Shown in pieces: positions 17,069 through 25,801 of a DNA stretch of 64,000 bases. The position numbers were made by a program, and so were the translations under genes. The DNA lies in contig NZ_JAQSDN010000010.1 of the NCBI RefSeq assembly GCF_029945925.1, forward strand, positions 1-64,000, read 5' to 3'. Numbering within the stretch: the stretch's first letter is position 1; each line of letters begins with the position of its first letter. A model generated the notes under the pieces. It saw only the letters and a list, made by a program, of their open reading frames with translations. It did no database searches and was not told where the DNA came from. This stretch comes from Polaromonas sp. Lineage in GTDB: Bacteria > Pseudomonadota > Gammaproteobacteria > Burkholderiales > Burkholderiaceae_C.

Positions 17069-19498
17069 TCATGTGTTGCTTCCTTTCCAGCGGCGCAGCA
17101 TCAAGGCATTCGTCACCACGCTGACGCTGCTAAAAGCCATGGCTGCTCCGGCAATGATCGGGCTCAGAAGACCAAAGGCTGCCAGCGGCACGCCCACTAC
17201 GTTGTAGATAAACGCCCAAAACAAGTTCTGCCGGATTTTCGCGTAGGTACGGCGCGAGATGTCGATTGCATCAGCTACCAGGGCCGGGTTGCCGCGCATG
17301 AGCGTCACGCCCGCAGCATGCATCGCGACATCTGTTCCCGTGGACATGGCGATTCCGACGTCCGCAGCTGCCAGGGCGGGCGCGTCGTTGATGCCATCCC
17401 CCACCATGGCGACGATGATGCCCCCGGCTTTGAGTTCCCCCACGATGCGGGCTTTGTCTTCCGGCAGCACTTCGGCACGGATTTCATCAATTCCTAGCAG
17501 CTTGCCCACTGCTTGGGCGCTGCCGCGGTTATCGCCCGTCACCAGTACGGACCTGACACCCTGCTCGTGGAGCTTGGCGATGGCCAGCGCCGCCGTCGGT
17601 TTGACCGTGTCGCCGAATGCCAGCAGGCCCAACAGAACAGGCTGGTCTGTGATATCAGCTACCCATGACACCGTCCTGCCCTGGGCCTGGAGCTCGGAGG
17701 CACGCCCCGATAAGGGCCCCAAGCCCACTCCCAGTTCATCCATGAAACGTGTACTGCCGAGGCGCAGGTCACGCTGCGCCACCACGGCCGCCATGCCGCG
17801 GCCGGCAATAGCGCGAACTTTGGCCGCCGATGTCAGCTGGGCACCCTCTTGTACAGCGGCATCCATAACGGCCCGCGCTAGGGGGTGTTCGCTCCCCGCC
17901 TGGATGGAGGCACTTGCGGCAAGAAAAGCCAGGCGATTGCCGTCGACAGCATCGGCTGCTACCAACTCTGGTTTGCCTTCGGTAAGCGTGCCTGTTTTGT
18001 CGAACGCAACCACTTTGACGCCATGCGCGATCTCGAGCGCTTCGGCGTCCTTGATCAAAATTCCATGCTGGGCGGCAACCCCGGTGCCGGCCATGATTGC
18101 CGTGGGTGTCGCTAGGCCAAGAGCACAGGGGCAGGCAATCACCAGCACCGCTACAGCGTTCAGGATGGCGTTTTCCCAGTTGCCCGTGGTGAGGCCCCAG
18201 CCAAGTAAGGTGACTAGCGAAATGCCAATCACAACCGGCACAAAGACCTCGCTGACCCTGTCGACCAACCGTTGGATAGGCGCTTTCTTCGCCTGGGCGG
18301 ATTCGACCAGCCGCACGATGCGCGCCAAGGTCGATTCGGCGCCAATGGCAGTGGTTTTTACCAACAGCAAGCCTTCCGAATTCACGGAGCCTCCGGTGAC
18401 TTTGTCACCCTCGTGTTTGGCCACCGGCAGGCTTTCGCCAGTAATCAGGGATTCATCGATCTGGCTGGCCCCTTCGACCACCACGCCGTCCACCGGTACA
18501 CGTTCGCCCGGCCGAATAACCACAAGATCGTCCTTGAGCACCTGACTGATCGGCATTTCGTGATCCTGTCCGTCCCGGCGTACTCGGGCCGTTTCCGGCC
18601 GCAACGCATTGAGCGCGCGAATGGCTTCGGTCGTCTGGCGTTTAGCGCGAGTTTCCAGCCATTTGCCGAGCAACACCAAGGTGATCACTACTGCTGAGGC
18701 CTCAAAGTAGAGGTGTGCCATTCCATGGTCACCGTGAACCAGCAATTGGTACACGCTCAGACCGTAACCAGCTGAGGTCCCAAGGGCCACCAGCAGATCC
18801 ATGTTGCCGGCACGCGCTTTGAGTGCTTTCCAGCCAGAGCGGTAAAACCGGGCGCCCAGCCAGAACTGCACTGGCGTTGCCAAGGCAAATTGCACCCAGC
18901 CAGGAAGCATCCATTCGATGCCGAACAGCATGGCGACCATCGGGATGACCAGCGGAATCGACAGCACGGCTGCGACAGCCACCGGCCACCAATCGTTGCC
19001 ACCCTTGACCGCCTCCCCCTGTCTCTTCTCCTCGGCGATCGCGCGCGCGGCATAGCCGGCCTTGGCCACCGCCGCAGTCAGCGCGCTAACGTCCAGATCA
19101 CGGCTCGCAAGCTTAACCTCGGCGGTTTCGGTGGCCAGATTGACTTGGGCGGAGGTCACGCCGGGCACTTTGAGCAGGGCTTTTTCGACGCGAGCAACGC
19201 AGGACGCGCAGGTCATGCCCTCGATACTCAACTGCACCGTTTGTTCGCCCACCGTATATCCGGCCTTCTCGACGGCTGCGCGCAACGCATTCAAGGCCAC
19301 GCCCTGATCGGCCCGGACGGTGGCCGCCTCGGTTGCCAAGTTCACGTTCGCCTCACTAACACCCGGAATGGCCGACAGAGCTTTCTCGACGCGACCGACG
19401 CAGGACGCGCAAGTCATGCCCTCGACTGGCAAGGTCCAGTCGATTTGGCCTGGCGCGCTGGGTTGAAGTGATGTTGCTGTGTTCACGGTGTTCCTCAT
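17069..19498 (-). CDS. copA: Cu(I)-exporting P1B-1 ATPase
   Basis: An 809-residue copper exporter of the inner membrane. Two N-terminal HMA domains carry [15 protein letters not shown] and [15 protein letters not shown]. The membrane part has the CPC motif (IACPCALG), the phosphorylation site DKTGT, SEHPLA, and [10 protein letters not shown]; the end carries the N/Y/MSS-type helices ([22 protein letters not shown]). It pumps cytosolic Cu(I) to the periplasm. It is transcribed from a CueR-type promoter at 19533-19563, and its stop lies next to the start region of the cueR-like gene. copZ is divergent. Length and motifs are complete. Confidence 0.93.
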   Translation of the reverse strand: MRNTVNTATSLQPSAPGQIDWTLPVEGMTCASCVGRVEKALSAIPGVSEANVNLATEAATVRADQGVALNALRAAVEKAGYTVGEQTVQLSIEGMTCASCVARVEKALLKVPGVTSAQVNLATETAEVKLASRDLDVSALTAAVAKAGYAARAIAEEKRQGEAVKGGNDWWPVAVAAVLSIPLVIPMVAMLFGIEWMLPGWVQFALATPVQFWLGARFYRSGWKALKARAGNMDLLVALGTSAGYGLSVYQLLVHGDHGMAHLYFEASAVVITLVLLGKWLETRAKRQTTEAIRALNALRPETARVRRDGQDHEMPISQVLKDDLVVIRPGERVPVDGVVVEGASQIDESLITGESLPVAKHEGDKVTGGSVNSEGLLLVKTTAIGAESTLARIVRLVESAQAKKAPIQRLVDRVSEVFVPVVIGISLVTLLGWGLTTGNWENAILNAVAVLVIACPCALGLATPTAIMAGTGVAAQHGILIKDAEALEIAHGVKVVAFDKTGTLTEGKPELVAADAVDGNRLAFLAASASIQAGSEHPLARAVMDAAVQEGAQLTSAAKVRAIAGRGMAAVVAQRDLRLGSTRFMDELGVGLGPLSGRASELQAQGRTVSWVADITDQPVLLGLLAFGDTVKPTAALAIAKLHEQGVRSVLVTGDNRGSAQAVGKLLGIDEIRAEVLPEDKARIVGELKAGGIIVAMVGDGINDAPALAAADVGIAMSTGTDVAMHAAGVTLMRGNPALVADAIDISRRTYAKIRQNLFWAFIYNVVGVPLAAFGLLSPIIAGAAMAFSSVSVVTNALMLRRWKGSNT

Positions 19499-19532
19499 CT
19501 GCTTTTAGGCCGGCATGGCGGCGATGAGGGAA

Positions 19533-19563
19533 ATTCTGAACCTTCCCACCATGGAAGGGTCAA
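19533..19563 (-). promoter_or_regulatory. CueR-type promoter of copA
   Basis: Reading the minus strand: TTGACC (-35, 19563-19558), 19-nt spacer, CAGAAT (-10, 19538-19533). Within the spacer is the CueR-like dyad ACCCTTCC...GGAAGGT (19560-19540). This is the canonical arrangement for MerR-family activation of copA. Confidence 0.8.
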
Positions 19564-19612
19564 GCCGGAAGAAGTTGATTCCCTGTCCTGCATGTGGATA
19601 TGTGACGAAACA

Positions 19613-19645
19613 TTTAGACCTTGCCACGGTGGCAAGGTCTAAATT
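19613..19645 (+). promoter_or_regulatory. Perfect 31-bp palindromic CueR-type operator/promoter of copZ
   Basis: Bases 19613-19643 form a perfect inverted repeat with 15-bp arms (TTTAGACCTTGCCAC and GTGGCAAGGTCTAAA) around one G. It contains ACCTTGCC/GGCAAGGT as in CueR sites. On the plus strand TAGACC (19615-19620) and TAAATT (19640-19645) are 19 nt apart and point to copZ. Because the repeat is perfect, the minus strand offers nearly the same promoter toward copA. Confidence 0.75.
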
Positions 19646-19673
19646 TAGGCATTCCAATTTTGAGGAGCCTCCC

Positions 19674-19868
19674 ATGCTTGAATTCAACCTGCCAGATATG
19701 AGCTGCGGCCATTGCGCCAGTACCGTCGCCAAGACCGCCAAGCTCGTCGATCCCAACTCCAAGGTGGATGTCAACATAAACACCAAAATGGTCAAGATCG
19801 AATCGACCGAAGACCGGTCGGATTTCGTCGAGGCATTGACCGAAGCTGGTTACCCGCCGGCACTTTGA
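19674..19868 (+). CDS. copZ: Copper chaperone CopZ-like HMA protein
   Basis: A 64-residue single HMA domain: MLEFNLPDMSCGHCASTVAK, with the Cu(I) ligands in MSCGHC, and a beta-alpha-beta-beta-alpha-beta pattern to the end. It would hand Cu(I) to CopA. The start at 19674 follows GAGGAG by 7 nt; the longer reading from 19515 runs through the operator palindrome and is discarded. It is divergent from copA and driven by its own CueR-type operator. The metal motif is GHC rather than ASC, as in many proteobacterial CopZ proteins. Confidence 0.88.
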   Translation: MLEFNLPDMSCGHCASTVAKTAKLVDPNSKVDVNINTKMVKIESTEDRSDFVEALTEAGYPPAL

Positions 19869-20309
19869 GGTCCGGTTGATGACCGCACACCACCCCGCGT
19901 TTGGGAGGCGATATCTCTGGATGACATATCAGCTGTGTCGTTGCCCCGGTGGATGAGCAATACGAAACACAGGCGCCAGAGCTGGAAGCGGTGCCGATGC
20001 CACCCACCACGGATCCGCTATACACCGGCGCAAAGCCTTCGCCCAGGGGGCGAAAGTTAGTGGTTTGTCCCTGATACAACCTGGTGACGAACCACATAGC
20101 GGAATCTTCGTAGGTATAAGCACGCATATCGAATTTCATGACAGCCCGGGATCACCCTTGCTGACCTTGCGCTCACCTGGAGTTACGAACTCCTGCGCGA
20201 CATACCCGGACGTGAGCCTCAAACTCCAGATGAACCGGTGGTTTGGATGGGTGGACGAGCCGGAAATGCTTGCCGAAATGCGGCATGCGGCGCCGCAGAT
20301 CTAGCGACC
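19869..20309. other. 441-bp stretch without a convincing gene
   Basis: Between copZ and the alpha/beta hydrolase gene. A minus-strand frame from an ATG at 20139 encodes a 115-residue sequence beginning MKFDMRAYTYEDSAMWF, but it lacks a ribosome site and a recognisable family and runs into copZ on the other strand. Plus-strand frames are short. It probably contains gene remnants at the junction between the copper region and the next insert. Confidence 0.4.
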
Positions 20310-21209
20310 TCAGGACGGTGCGGTAATCTCTGCGCGATGAGGAACCTGCCCGGCCACGAACTTGCGAATCGCAGCCGCCACGGCAGCGGGTTGGTCCTCC
20401 GTCACGAACGGCCCCGAATCCTCGATGATCTCGACTCTGGCATCCGGAAAGATCGCCGCCAGCCGATGCGCGTGATCGAGCGGAAAGAAACGTCGCCGCT
20501 CCCGAGCCCACGCCAGGAGCACGGGCCGGCGGTAGCTCGCCAAGCGCGGTGCCACGTCGATTGTGTAGCGTGGGTGGATCTGCCGGACCAGCGCCGCGAA
20601 GTCGCGCCGTGTGCTCGCGTAGTCCCGCAGCGGACCTGTGTACGAACGCATGATGGCAGCGGGAATAGGTCGCTCGGTCAGCCGCCCAAACGCGATCGGC
20701 AGCCGTTGCACAAAGCGCCAGCGCAGTGTCTGGGCCAGTAGCCACAGGCCCCAAGGAGTGCGCCCGAAGAGACGCAGATGCCGGATCGGCGGCGGGGGGA
20801 AGTTGTCGAATGCGTCGCAGGGGGTTAGCACGAGCCCGGCGATCCGTTGCGGGTGAGCGGCGGCGACGTATTGGGCCACGGCGCCGCCCGTGTCGTTGGC
20901 CACCAGCACGACCTGATCGAGCCCCGCCGCGGCAAGGAATCGCTCGACCATGCGTGCGATCCCGGGTAACGAGAAGTCCGTGCCGGGACGCATCCCGAGC
21001 CGGTGCCCACCGAGTGGCCAGTCAGGTGCCACGCAGCGGTGATCGGATGCGAGATCCGAGACGACTCCGCGCCAGACATCTGCGTTGGCGATGATGCCGT
21101 GGAGGAAGACCACGGCGGGGCCCGGACCCTCTCCGCGGATGCGATATTCGATGCGGCCGTCCTCGATCTCGAGGGTGCGCAGGTCGCCGAGCGATTCAGA
21201 AATGGCCAT
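20310..21209 (-). CDS. Alpha/beta hydrolase with an Asp-type nucleophile motif
   Basis: A 299-residue alpha/beta-hydrolase. The oxyanion-hole motif is VVFLHGIIAN (about residue 33). The nucleophile elbow reads VANDTGGAVAQ (about 105), placing Asp where serine hydrolases have Ser, as in haloalkane dehalogenases and epoxide hydrolases. A conserved Glu/Asp region (LLAWARERRRFFP) and a possible late catalytic His are less clear. The start at 21209 follows CGAGG and lies 9 bp after the stop of the upstream Moco enzyme gene, so the two form an operon. The longer frame to 21338 overlaps that gene and has an unlikely sequence. Substrate unknown. Confidence 0.75.
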   Translation of the reverse strand: MAISESLGDLRTLEIEDGRIEYRIRGEGPGPAVVFLHGIIANADVWRGVVSDLASDHRCVAPDWPLGGHRLGMRPGTDFSLPGIARMVERFLAAAGLDQVVLVANDTGGAVAQYVAAAHPQRIAGLVLTPCDAFDNFPPPPIRHLRLFGRTPWGLWLLAQTLRWRFVQRLPIAFGRLTERPIPAAIMRSYTGPLRDYASTRRDFAALVRQIHPRYTIDVAPRLASYRRPVLLAWARERRRFFPLDHAHRLAAIFPDARVEIIEDSGPFVTEDQPAAVAAAIRKFVAGQVPHRAEITAPS

Positions 21210-21217
21210 GTCCTCGG

Positions 21218-22804
21218 CTACCGATTCGTCGTTCCGCTGAGGGGTTTCGGCGCCGCACCTGGCCGATCTCGGCGCCAAGCCTGCAGGCCCAACCGCCCGA
21301 GTTGCAAGCGGCCGCGCACATGATCGGCGAGCCACCAAACAAACTGACGAGACCGTGGTGGGTGCCGCTCGTCGACGCTGATCTCCACGCGGTGGTATCC
21401 GCCGGCACCGCCGGGGTATGGCGCAGCGATGGTTTCGCTCTGCACACCATCACGCCCCCAGGCTCGTGCTTCGACGAAGTGGCGACCCGAAGTGGCCTGC
21501 CAGCGGACGGACCAATGACGCCATGCGCGTGGTCCCAAGGCGTCCGCCAGTGTGCAGACCTGCCAGGCGCCGCCATCAACTCGCAATTCGACCCGCATAA
21601 CCCCGTGGGGTGGACTCCAGGCCACACCAGCGGCCACCTGCTCACCTGGCGACAGGCTCGCCGAGGTGACTGGTACATCGATTCGGCATTGCGGCCCCAT
21701 GCGCGACGGCACGCGCGGCCAGCCCTTGCGCTCCGCATAGTCAATTGCGTGCTCGAAGCGTGTCACCTCGATCGATTGCAGCCACTTGATGTTGGAGTCA
21801 TAGCCGTGAATACCCGGCACCAGCAACCGCAAGGGTGCACCGTGCGCTCGCCTCAGAGGCACACCATTCATCGCGTAGGCGAGCAGTGGTTCGTAGCCTT
21901 GTTCGATCAGCGCCAGGCTGAAGCCGGCGGTAAAGCCGTCAACCGAATGCAAACGAGTGTGATCGGCGTTCTCTGATACGCCGGCGCTGGCAAGCAGGTC
22001 GGCAAGCCGCACGCCCTGCCAGCGGGCGTTGCCGATGAACGGACCGCCCACCGGGTTATGCACGCACATCAGCACGGCATCGATCTCCACCGACGGCAAA
22101 GCAAGCAATTGGTCGTAAGTCAGCGAAAGAGGATGGTCGACGAGGCCGACGACTGTGAGCGTCCAACGGTGCCGATCGACCATGGGTGTTGGGAACGTCA
22201 CGTCGGTCACATAGAACCGTTCCGGCGCCGTAAACAAAGGGGAGATGCCGGGAATGGCCAGCGTGGCGCCAGAAGAGGCGGTCGGCAAAGGCTGCTGCGG
22301 CAACGGCAACACCGGCTGATGGCGCTGGGAACGGGATCGCGCCGCGGCGCGCAACCCGGCTACCCCCAGCGCCAGCGCGAAAATAATCGCCAAGACCCCC
22401 GTGGGCGACAACAACATGCCGCCGGCCCCACCGGCAAGCGCTGCGAGTCCGATGCCGCACGCAGCGACACGGCTCAGTTCGTCACGCCGCCACAGCGCCA
22501 CCAGCCCGATGACCCCGAGTAGCACGAGCGCCACGACGAGCGCCGCGCGGCTGGCGAGCGCGGCCAGCGCCGGCACACTCAATGACAGCAGCAGCAACGT
22601 CGCAGCAATGACAGGTTTATCCGCCCGGCGCAACAGCGCCACCCCGAGATCGATCAGGGGTGTCGGAATGACGTCGATCAACCAACGGCCGGTTGCGCGC
22701 AGGGGCGAGGTCTGCGTGCCGTGTACCGCGGCGGCGAACTCGCCTGCCGCTACCTGCACCAGGGCCGCGCCCAATCCTCCGAGCCAGAGTTCCGAATAAA
22801 TCAT
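21218..22804 (-). CDS. Membrane-anchored sulfite-oxidase-family molybdopterin oxidoreductase
   Basis: A 528-residue protein in two parts. Residues 1-170 hold about five hydrophobic helices; residues 200-450 match the sulfite oxidase/YedY molybdopterin fold with the Moco cysteine in VLMCVHNPVGGPF (about 242) and motifs such as LSLTYDQLLALP, LLVPGIHGYDSNIKWL and a C-terminal dimerisation-like domain (about 370-490). The catalytic domain probably lies on the periplasmic side. It likely oxidises or reduces an S- or N-oxide-type substrate, but the substrate cannot be read from sequence. It is upstream of the hydrolase gene and divergent from an AraC regulator. The ribosome site is weak. Confidence 0.82.
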   Translation of the reverse strand: MIYSELWLGGLGAALVQVAAGEFAAAVHGTQTSPLRATGRWLIDVIPTPLIDLGVALLRRADKPVIAATLLLLSLSVPALAALASRAALVVALVLLGVIGLVALWRRDELSRVAACGIGLAALAGGAGGMLLSPTGVLAIIFALALGVAGLRAAARSRSQRHQPVLPLPQQPLPTASSGATLAIPGISPLFTAPERFYVTDVTFPTPMVDRHRWTLTVVGLVDHPLSLTYDQLLALPSVEIDAVLMCVHNPVGGPFIGNARWQGVRLADLLASAGVSENADHTRLHSVDGFTAGFSLALIEQGYEPLLAYAMNGVPLRRAHGAPLRLLVPGIHGYDSNIKWLQSIEVTRFEHAIDYAERKGWPRVPSRMGPQCRIDVPVTSASLSPGEQVAAGVAWSPPHGVMRVELRVDGGAWQVCTLADALGPRAWRHWSVRWQATSGRHFVEARAWGRDGVQSETIAAPYPGGAGGYHRVEISVDERHPPRSRQFVWWLADHVRGRLQLGRLGLQAWRRDRPGAAPKPLSGTTNR

Positions 22805-22921
22805 AGAGTTTCGCTTCGCGTCAAAGATTTGACCGGTTGGCGGTAGGGAAACCCCACGGCCTCCATATGTCAGCAGTCTCGCCCCCTTGGCCCCGCCGGG
22901 CTAGAATAAACTGGCAAACAA

Positions 22922-23707
22922 GTGACCAACGAACTACCGACGATCCGCCTCTATCTCTGGCCGCACCGCTTGCTCTATCTCGGGCCTGGCATGGACGCGG
23001 GCATGCATCATCATCATGCGGCGCAACTTTGCGTGGGGCTCGACGGGCCGCTGCGCTTACGCTCCGGAGAGGATCTGAAGTGGGGTGAGCACCAGGGGTT
23101 CTACGTTCCGCCAGACGAACCGCATGAGCTCATCGCCACCGCCACGTCGACGGCCATCGTCTATGTGGAAGCTGAGAGCGCCGAGTTCGCGGCGCTGCAA
23201 GCACCATCGCAAGGCGCGACAGCGATCCGGGCCGCCGCCCCTCAGTCTTCTACCGTCGAGGCGCTGCGGCAGCTCGCAGCCACCGGGGGCTCCGTCGAAC
23301 AGGCTGATGCGATCTGTCTCGCATGGTTGGGACTGGTCGAAGCCGCGCAACAACGCCGCATACTCGACCCGCGCATCGTGGACAGCCTGGCGTTGATCCG
23401 CACCCAACTCGATCAACCGCTGCGCCTGTCTGCTCTCGCTGCTGCGCTGAATATGTCGCCGAGTTGGCTGAGCCATCAGTTCACCGAACAGATCGGCATG
23501 CCCCTGCGCCGCTATGTGTTGTGGCAGCGGCTGTGGCGGGCAGTGGAGTCGGCGCTGATGGGGAGTACATTGACCGAGGCTGCGCACGCGGCCGGCTTCA
23601 GCGACTCGTCCCATCTCTCGCGCACCTTCCGGGGGACCTTCGGTGTTGCCCCGTCCTTCTTGTTCGGACGCCGGGATCAGGTATTCGTCTGCTTCGCGAA
23701 CGGTTGA
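22922..23707 (+). CDS. AraC-family transcription regulator
   Basis: A 261-residue regulator: an N-terminal cupin-like sensor domain with a His cluster (GMHHHHAAQLCVGL, about residues 24-37) and a C-terminal double helix-turn-helix (LRLSALAAALNMSPSWLSHQ and the FSDSSHLSRTFRGTFGVAPS segment). The start is a GTG at 22922. It is divergent from the Moco oxidoreductase gene across 117 bp and probably controls that operon in response to an unknown ligand. It is not linked to metals by sequence, although the His cluster could bind one. Confidence 0.85.
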   Translation: MTNELPTIRLYLWPHRLLYLGPGMDAGMHHHHAAQLCVGLDGPLRLRSGEDLKWGEHQGFYVPPDEPHELIATATSTAIVYVEAESAEFAALQAPSQGATAIRAAAPQSSTVEALRQLAATGGSVEQADAICLAWLGLVEAAQQRRILDPRIVDSLALIRTQLDQPLRLSALAAALNMSPSWLSHQFTEQIGMPLRRYVLWQRLWRAVESALMGSTLTEAAHAAGFSDSSHLSRTFRGTFGVAPSFLFGRRDQVFVCFANG

Positions 23708-23739
23708 TATATTTGTTGCCTGTCGGCACCTTATGGACC

Positions 23740-24076
23740 CTACCGGCGGTTGAACAGTTTTTGCATTTCACTGTAGATCAACACCACGCTGGCCATCGCC
23801 GCGCACACCAGCCACTGCCCCGGCGCAAGCGGTGCCGTGCCACGCGGTACACAAAAGCGGCCGCCGTCTCCAAACCCACCAGGGTCCACATGTTCGGGCT
23901 TTGACGATGGGCAGCGACAGCATCAGTTCAACCCAGCTCTGTGTGCCCATTCCAAACCAGCCTAATTTGTGCCCGAACATGGCGAGCACTGAGACTGTTG
24001 CCGTTAAAGGCAACGACCACCAGAACCGTCGATGAAATCTTTCGCTGCCTTTCAGGGCCTGCAGTGCACAAGCCAA
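23740..24076 (-). pseudogene. Relic of a P-type ATPase gene
   Basis: The minus strand encodes RRFWWSLPLTATVSVLAMFG and MGTQSWVELMLSLPIV, the first transmembrane region of a CopA/CopB-type ATPase. It then jumps frame to NMWTLVGLETAAAFVYRVA, the region before the A-domain. After another shift comes APGQWLVCAAMASVVLIYSE with MQKLFNRR and a stop, which looks like the extreme C-terminus of a P-type ATPase. The catalytic domains are missing. At least two frameshifts and a large internal deletion are needed, so this is a dead fragment. Confidence 0.7.
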
Positions 24077-24103
24077 TTTAATGCAATCTCGATTTTCTTG
24101 ACC

Positions 24104-24298
24104 CTACCTCGGCCTCTTCCTTCGAACCCGGCGCGGGTGCCCGCGCGCTGCCTTTCCTGCCTTTAATTTCTTTCTGTCGCGCCACAGCAGATAGCCTATT
24201 AGCGCAAAAATCATCAGCGCCGCCACGGCACTGGCCACCAGTGCAGTGGTCAGTGTTTCGTGCGAAACATTCGGCAAATTACGAAATTCGTGTGGCAT
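24104..24298 (-). CDS. Small single-helix membrane protein
   Basis: A 64-residue protein: short N-terminus (MPHEFRNLPNVSHET), one transmembrane helix (ALVASAVAALMIFALIGYLL) and a very basic cytoplasmic tail (about fifteen Lys/Arg). It is upstream of the ATPase relic and downstream of the CusF-like gene on the same strand, so it may belong to the copper operon. A weak GCGGA site lies before the ATG at 24298. No family recognised. Confidence 0.5.
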   Translation of the reverse strand: MPHEFRNLPNVSHETLTTALVASAVAALMIFALIGYLLWRDRKKLKAGKAARGHPRRVRRKRPR

Positions 24299-24350
24299 CA
24301 GAACATTCCGCTGGATCCGCCGGTGCATCCGCCCGGCAGATCGATGGCCA

Positions 24351-24707
24351 CTATTTCGCTGGTTGGATGTCGGTCACAACAATGGCGCCGCCGGCCTTCT
24401 CCGCGGTGAAACGCACCTTGTCGCCTGCTTTGACCTTGTCCAGTATGGCTGGATCCTTGACTTGGAACACCATGGTCATGCCTGGCATGTCCAGATTTTT
24501 GATCTCGCCGTGCTTCAGGGTGATCTTCTTGGCTTCTTTGTCCACTTTGCGAACCTCACCGTCGGCCATGCTGGCCTCGGGTGCAGCGGCATCTTTCTTT
24601 GCTTCACCCATCGGCATAGCACCGCTACCGTGGTTCATGGTCGATTGCGCGTGAGCTGCACCGGCAAACAGGGCAACGAGGATCAGAACGGTTTTGAGGA
24701 ATTTCAT
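24351..24707 (-). CDS. CusF-like periplasmic copper-binding protein
   Basis: A 118-residue exported protein with a signal peptide (residues 1-20, AGAAHAQ), a Met/His segment (MNHGSGAMPMGEA) and a CusF OB-fold (ITLKHGEIKNLDMPGMTMVF). The His and two Met ligands of the CusF site are kept (H in KHGEI; MPGMTM), but the Trp that stacks on Cu(I) in E. coli CusF is replaced, the preceding segment reading NLDMPG. The start at 24707 follows AGGAAATT. It would bind Cu(I)/Ag(I) in the periplasm and deliver it to an exporter. It is the downstream partner of the DUF411 gene, 13 bp away. Confidence 0.85.
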   Translation of the reverse strand: MKFLKTVLILVALFAGAAHAQSTMNHGSGAMPMGEAKKDAAAPEASMADGEVRKVDKEAKKITLKHGEIKNLDMPGMTMVFQVKDPAILDKVKAGDKVRFTAEKAGGAIVVTDIQPAK

Positions 24708-24720
24708 GGTTAATTTCCTT

Positions 24721-25209
24721 TCAGGAAACAGTGAGAGATTTTGAAAAGTAAGACTTAAAAATGCTGGTGCTGCCATCGGCTTTGACCAGCAGCACGTCGT
24801 AAGCGGCTTTGCGCTTTCCATAGATGGAGCCGCCCATGCCCGGGGAGCCCACAGGCATGCCGGGCACTGCCAAGCCGATCGCCTTCGGGCGTTCCGCCAA
24901 CAGACGCTGAATGTCTCGCGCCGGTACATGGCCTTCAACGGCATAGTCGCCGACCTGCGCGGTGTGGCATGAGCCTAGCTTGACAGGAATGCCAAGCCGG
25001 ACTCTTGCCGATGAATTGCCACTGTCATGGACCCGCACATCAAAGCCGCTGCCTTCCAAGTGTTTCACCCAGTCTTTGCAGCAGCCGCACTCCGGGTCTT
25101 TCCAGACCTCGAGGATGTGGCGGGTTTTAGCGAACGTGCCGCCACTAAGAACAAGCTGCGCGCCGGCTACAAATGCCGGAAAAATTTGGAGGAACGAGCG
25201 TTTTTTCAT
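24721..25209 (-). CDS. DUF411 exported metal-binding protein
   Basis: A 162-residue protein with a signal peptide (about residues 1-28) and the hallmarks of DUF411: KDPECGCCKDWVKHLE, GSCHTAQVGDYAVEGHVPA, and GMPVGSPGMGG. The Cys, His and Met residues are probably copper ligands. Members sit in copper-resistance clusters of proteobacteria. A strong ribosome site (GGAGG) precedes the ATG. It lies in an operon with the cupredoxin and multicopper oxidase upstream and the CusF-like gene downstream. Confidence 0.85.
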   Translation of the reverse strand: MKKRSFLQIFPAFVAGAQLVLSGGTFAKTRHILEVWKDPECGCCKDWVKHLEGSGFDVRVHDSGNSSARVRLGIPVKLGSCHTAQVGDYAVEGHVPARDIQRLLAERPKAIGLAVPGMPVGSPGMGGSIYGKRKAAYDVLLVKADGSTSIFKSYFSKSLTVS

Positions 25210-25235
25210 GAGGCCTCCGCCTTGGGCTCAGGTGA

Positions 25236-25733
25236 TTACTTGGAGGCCACCACAGTGACTTTCCCCACCATCCCAGCCTGATAGTGGCCAGCGATCAGGC
25301 AGGCGTAGTCAAAAGTGCCTGGCTTGTTAAAGGTCCAGACGATCTCGCCTGTCTTGCCGGGGCCGACGTGGGCCATGTAGGGCTCCTCGTGCTCCATGCC
25401 GGGAAACTTCATCATCAGTGCGGCATGCTCGTCCAGGTCCTTCTTGGTGCCAATCACCATTTCGTGCATGACTTTCCCGCCGTTCTTAATGACGAACTTG
25501 ATCGTTTCGCCTTGCTTGACTTCCAGTTTGTCAGGGTTGAAACGCATGTTGTCGGTCATGGTGAAAGTCACCGTGCGAGTAACGCTTTTGGTATCACCGG
25601 CGATGCCCCACTCCTTCTGTTCTTTTTTGACGGGACCTGCTTTTTTAGCGTGGGCTTCGTCGCCATGCGCCATGGCGAAGGTGCTTGCGCCGACGATCAG
25701 AGCGGCAAAGATTGCGATGTTGATTTTTTTCAT
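25236..25733 (-). CDS. copI: CopI-like periplasmic cupredoxin
   Basis: A 165-residue exported blue/green copper protein. After a signal peptide (residues 1-22, AMAHGD) comes a cupredoxin fold with the copper ligands His in KVMHEMVIGT (about 112), Cys in FDYACLIAGHYQAGM (about 145), His (about 150) and Met (about 155). The long insert with PGMEHEEPYMAHV resembles the CopI family required for copper tolerance in Rubrivivax. A paralogue is encoded at 54481-54993. AAGGAAACT is the ribosome site. It lies 69 bp downstream of the multicopper oxidase. Confidence 0.85.
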   Translation of the reverse strand: MKKINIAIFAALIVGASTFAMAHGDEAHAKKAGPVKKEQKEWGIAGDTKSVTRTVTFTMTDNMRFNPDKLEVKQGETIKFVIKNGGKVMHEMVIGTKKDLDEHAALMMKFPGMEHEEPYMAHVGPGKTGEIVWTFNKPGTFDYACLIAGHYQAGMVGKVTVVASK

Positions 25734-25801
25734 AGAGTTTCCTTGAGTTAGTTTTGATGAAAAATTGAGAGAAAGAGTCAGTGGATACGGCGTATCCGGA
25801 A

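Noticed and set aside
17259..18545. 428-codon plus-strand frame opposite copA
   Set aside because: Length is striking but the sequence is low-complexity S/T/A/P and mirrors copA codons; copA has every ATPase motif.
19792..20139. Minus-strand frame of 115 codons starting MKFDMRAYTYEDS
   Set aside because: No ribosome site, no recognisable family, and its end runs through copZ on the opposite strand. The first 70 residues look protein-like, so it may be a remnant, but I cannot support a gene.
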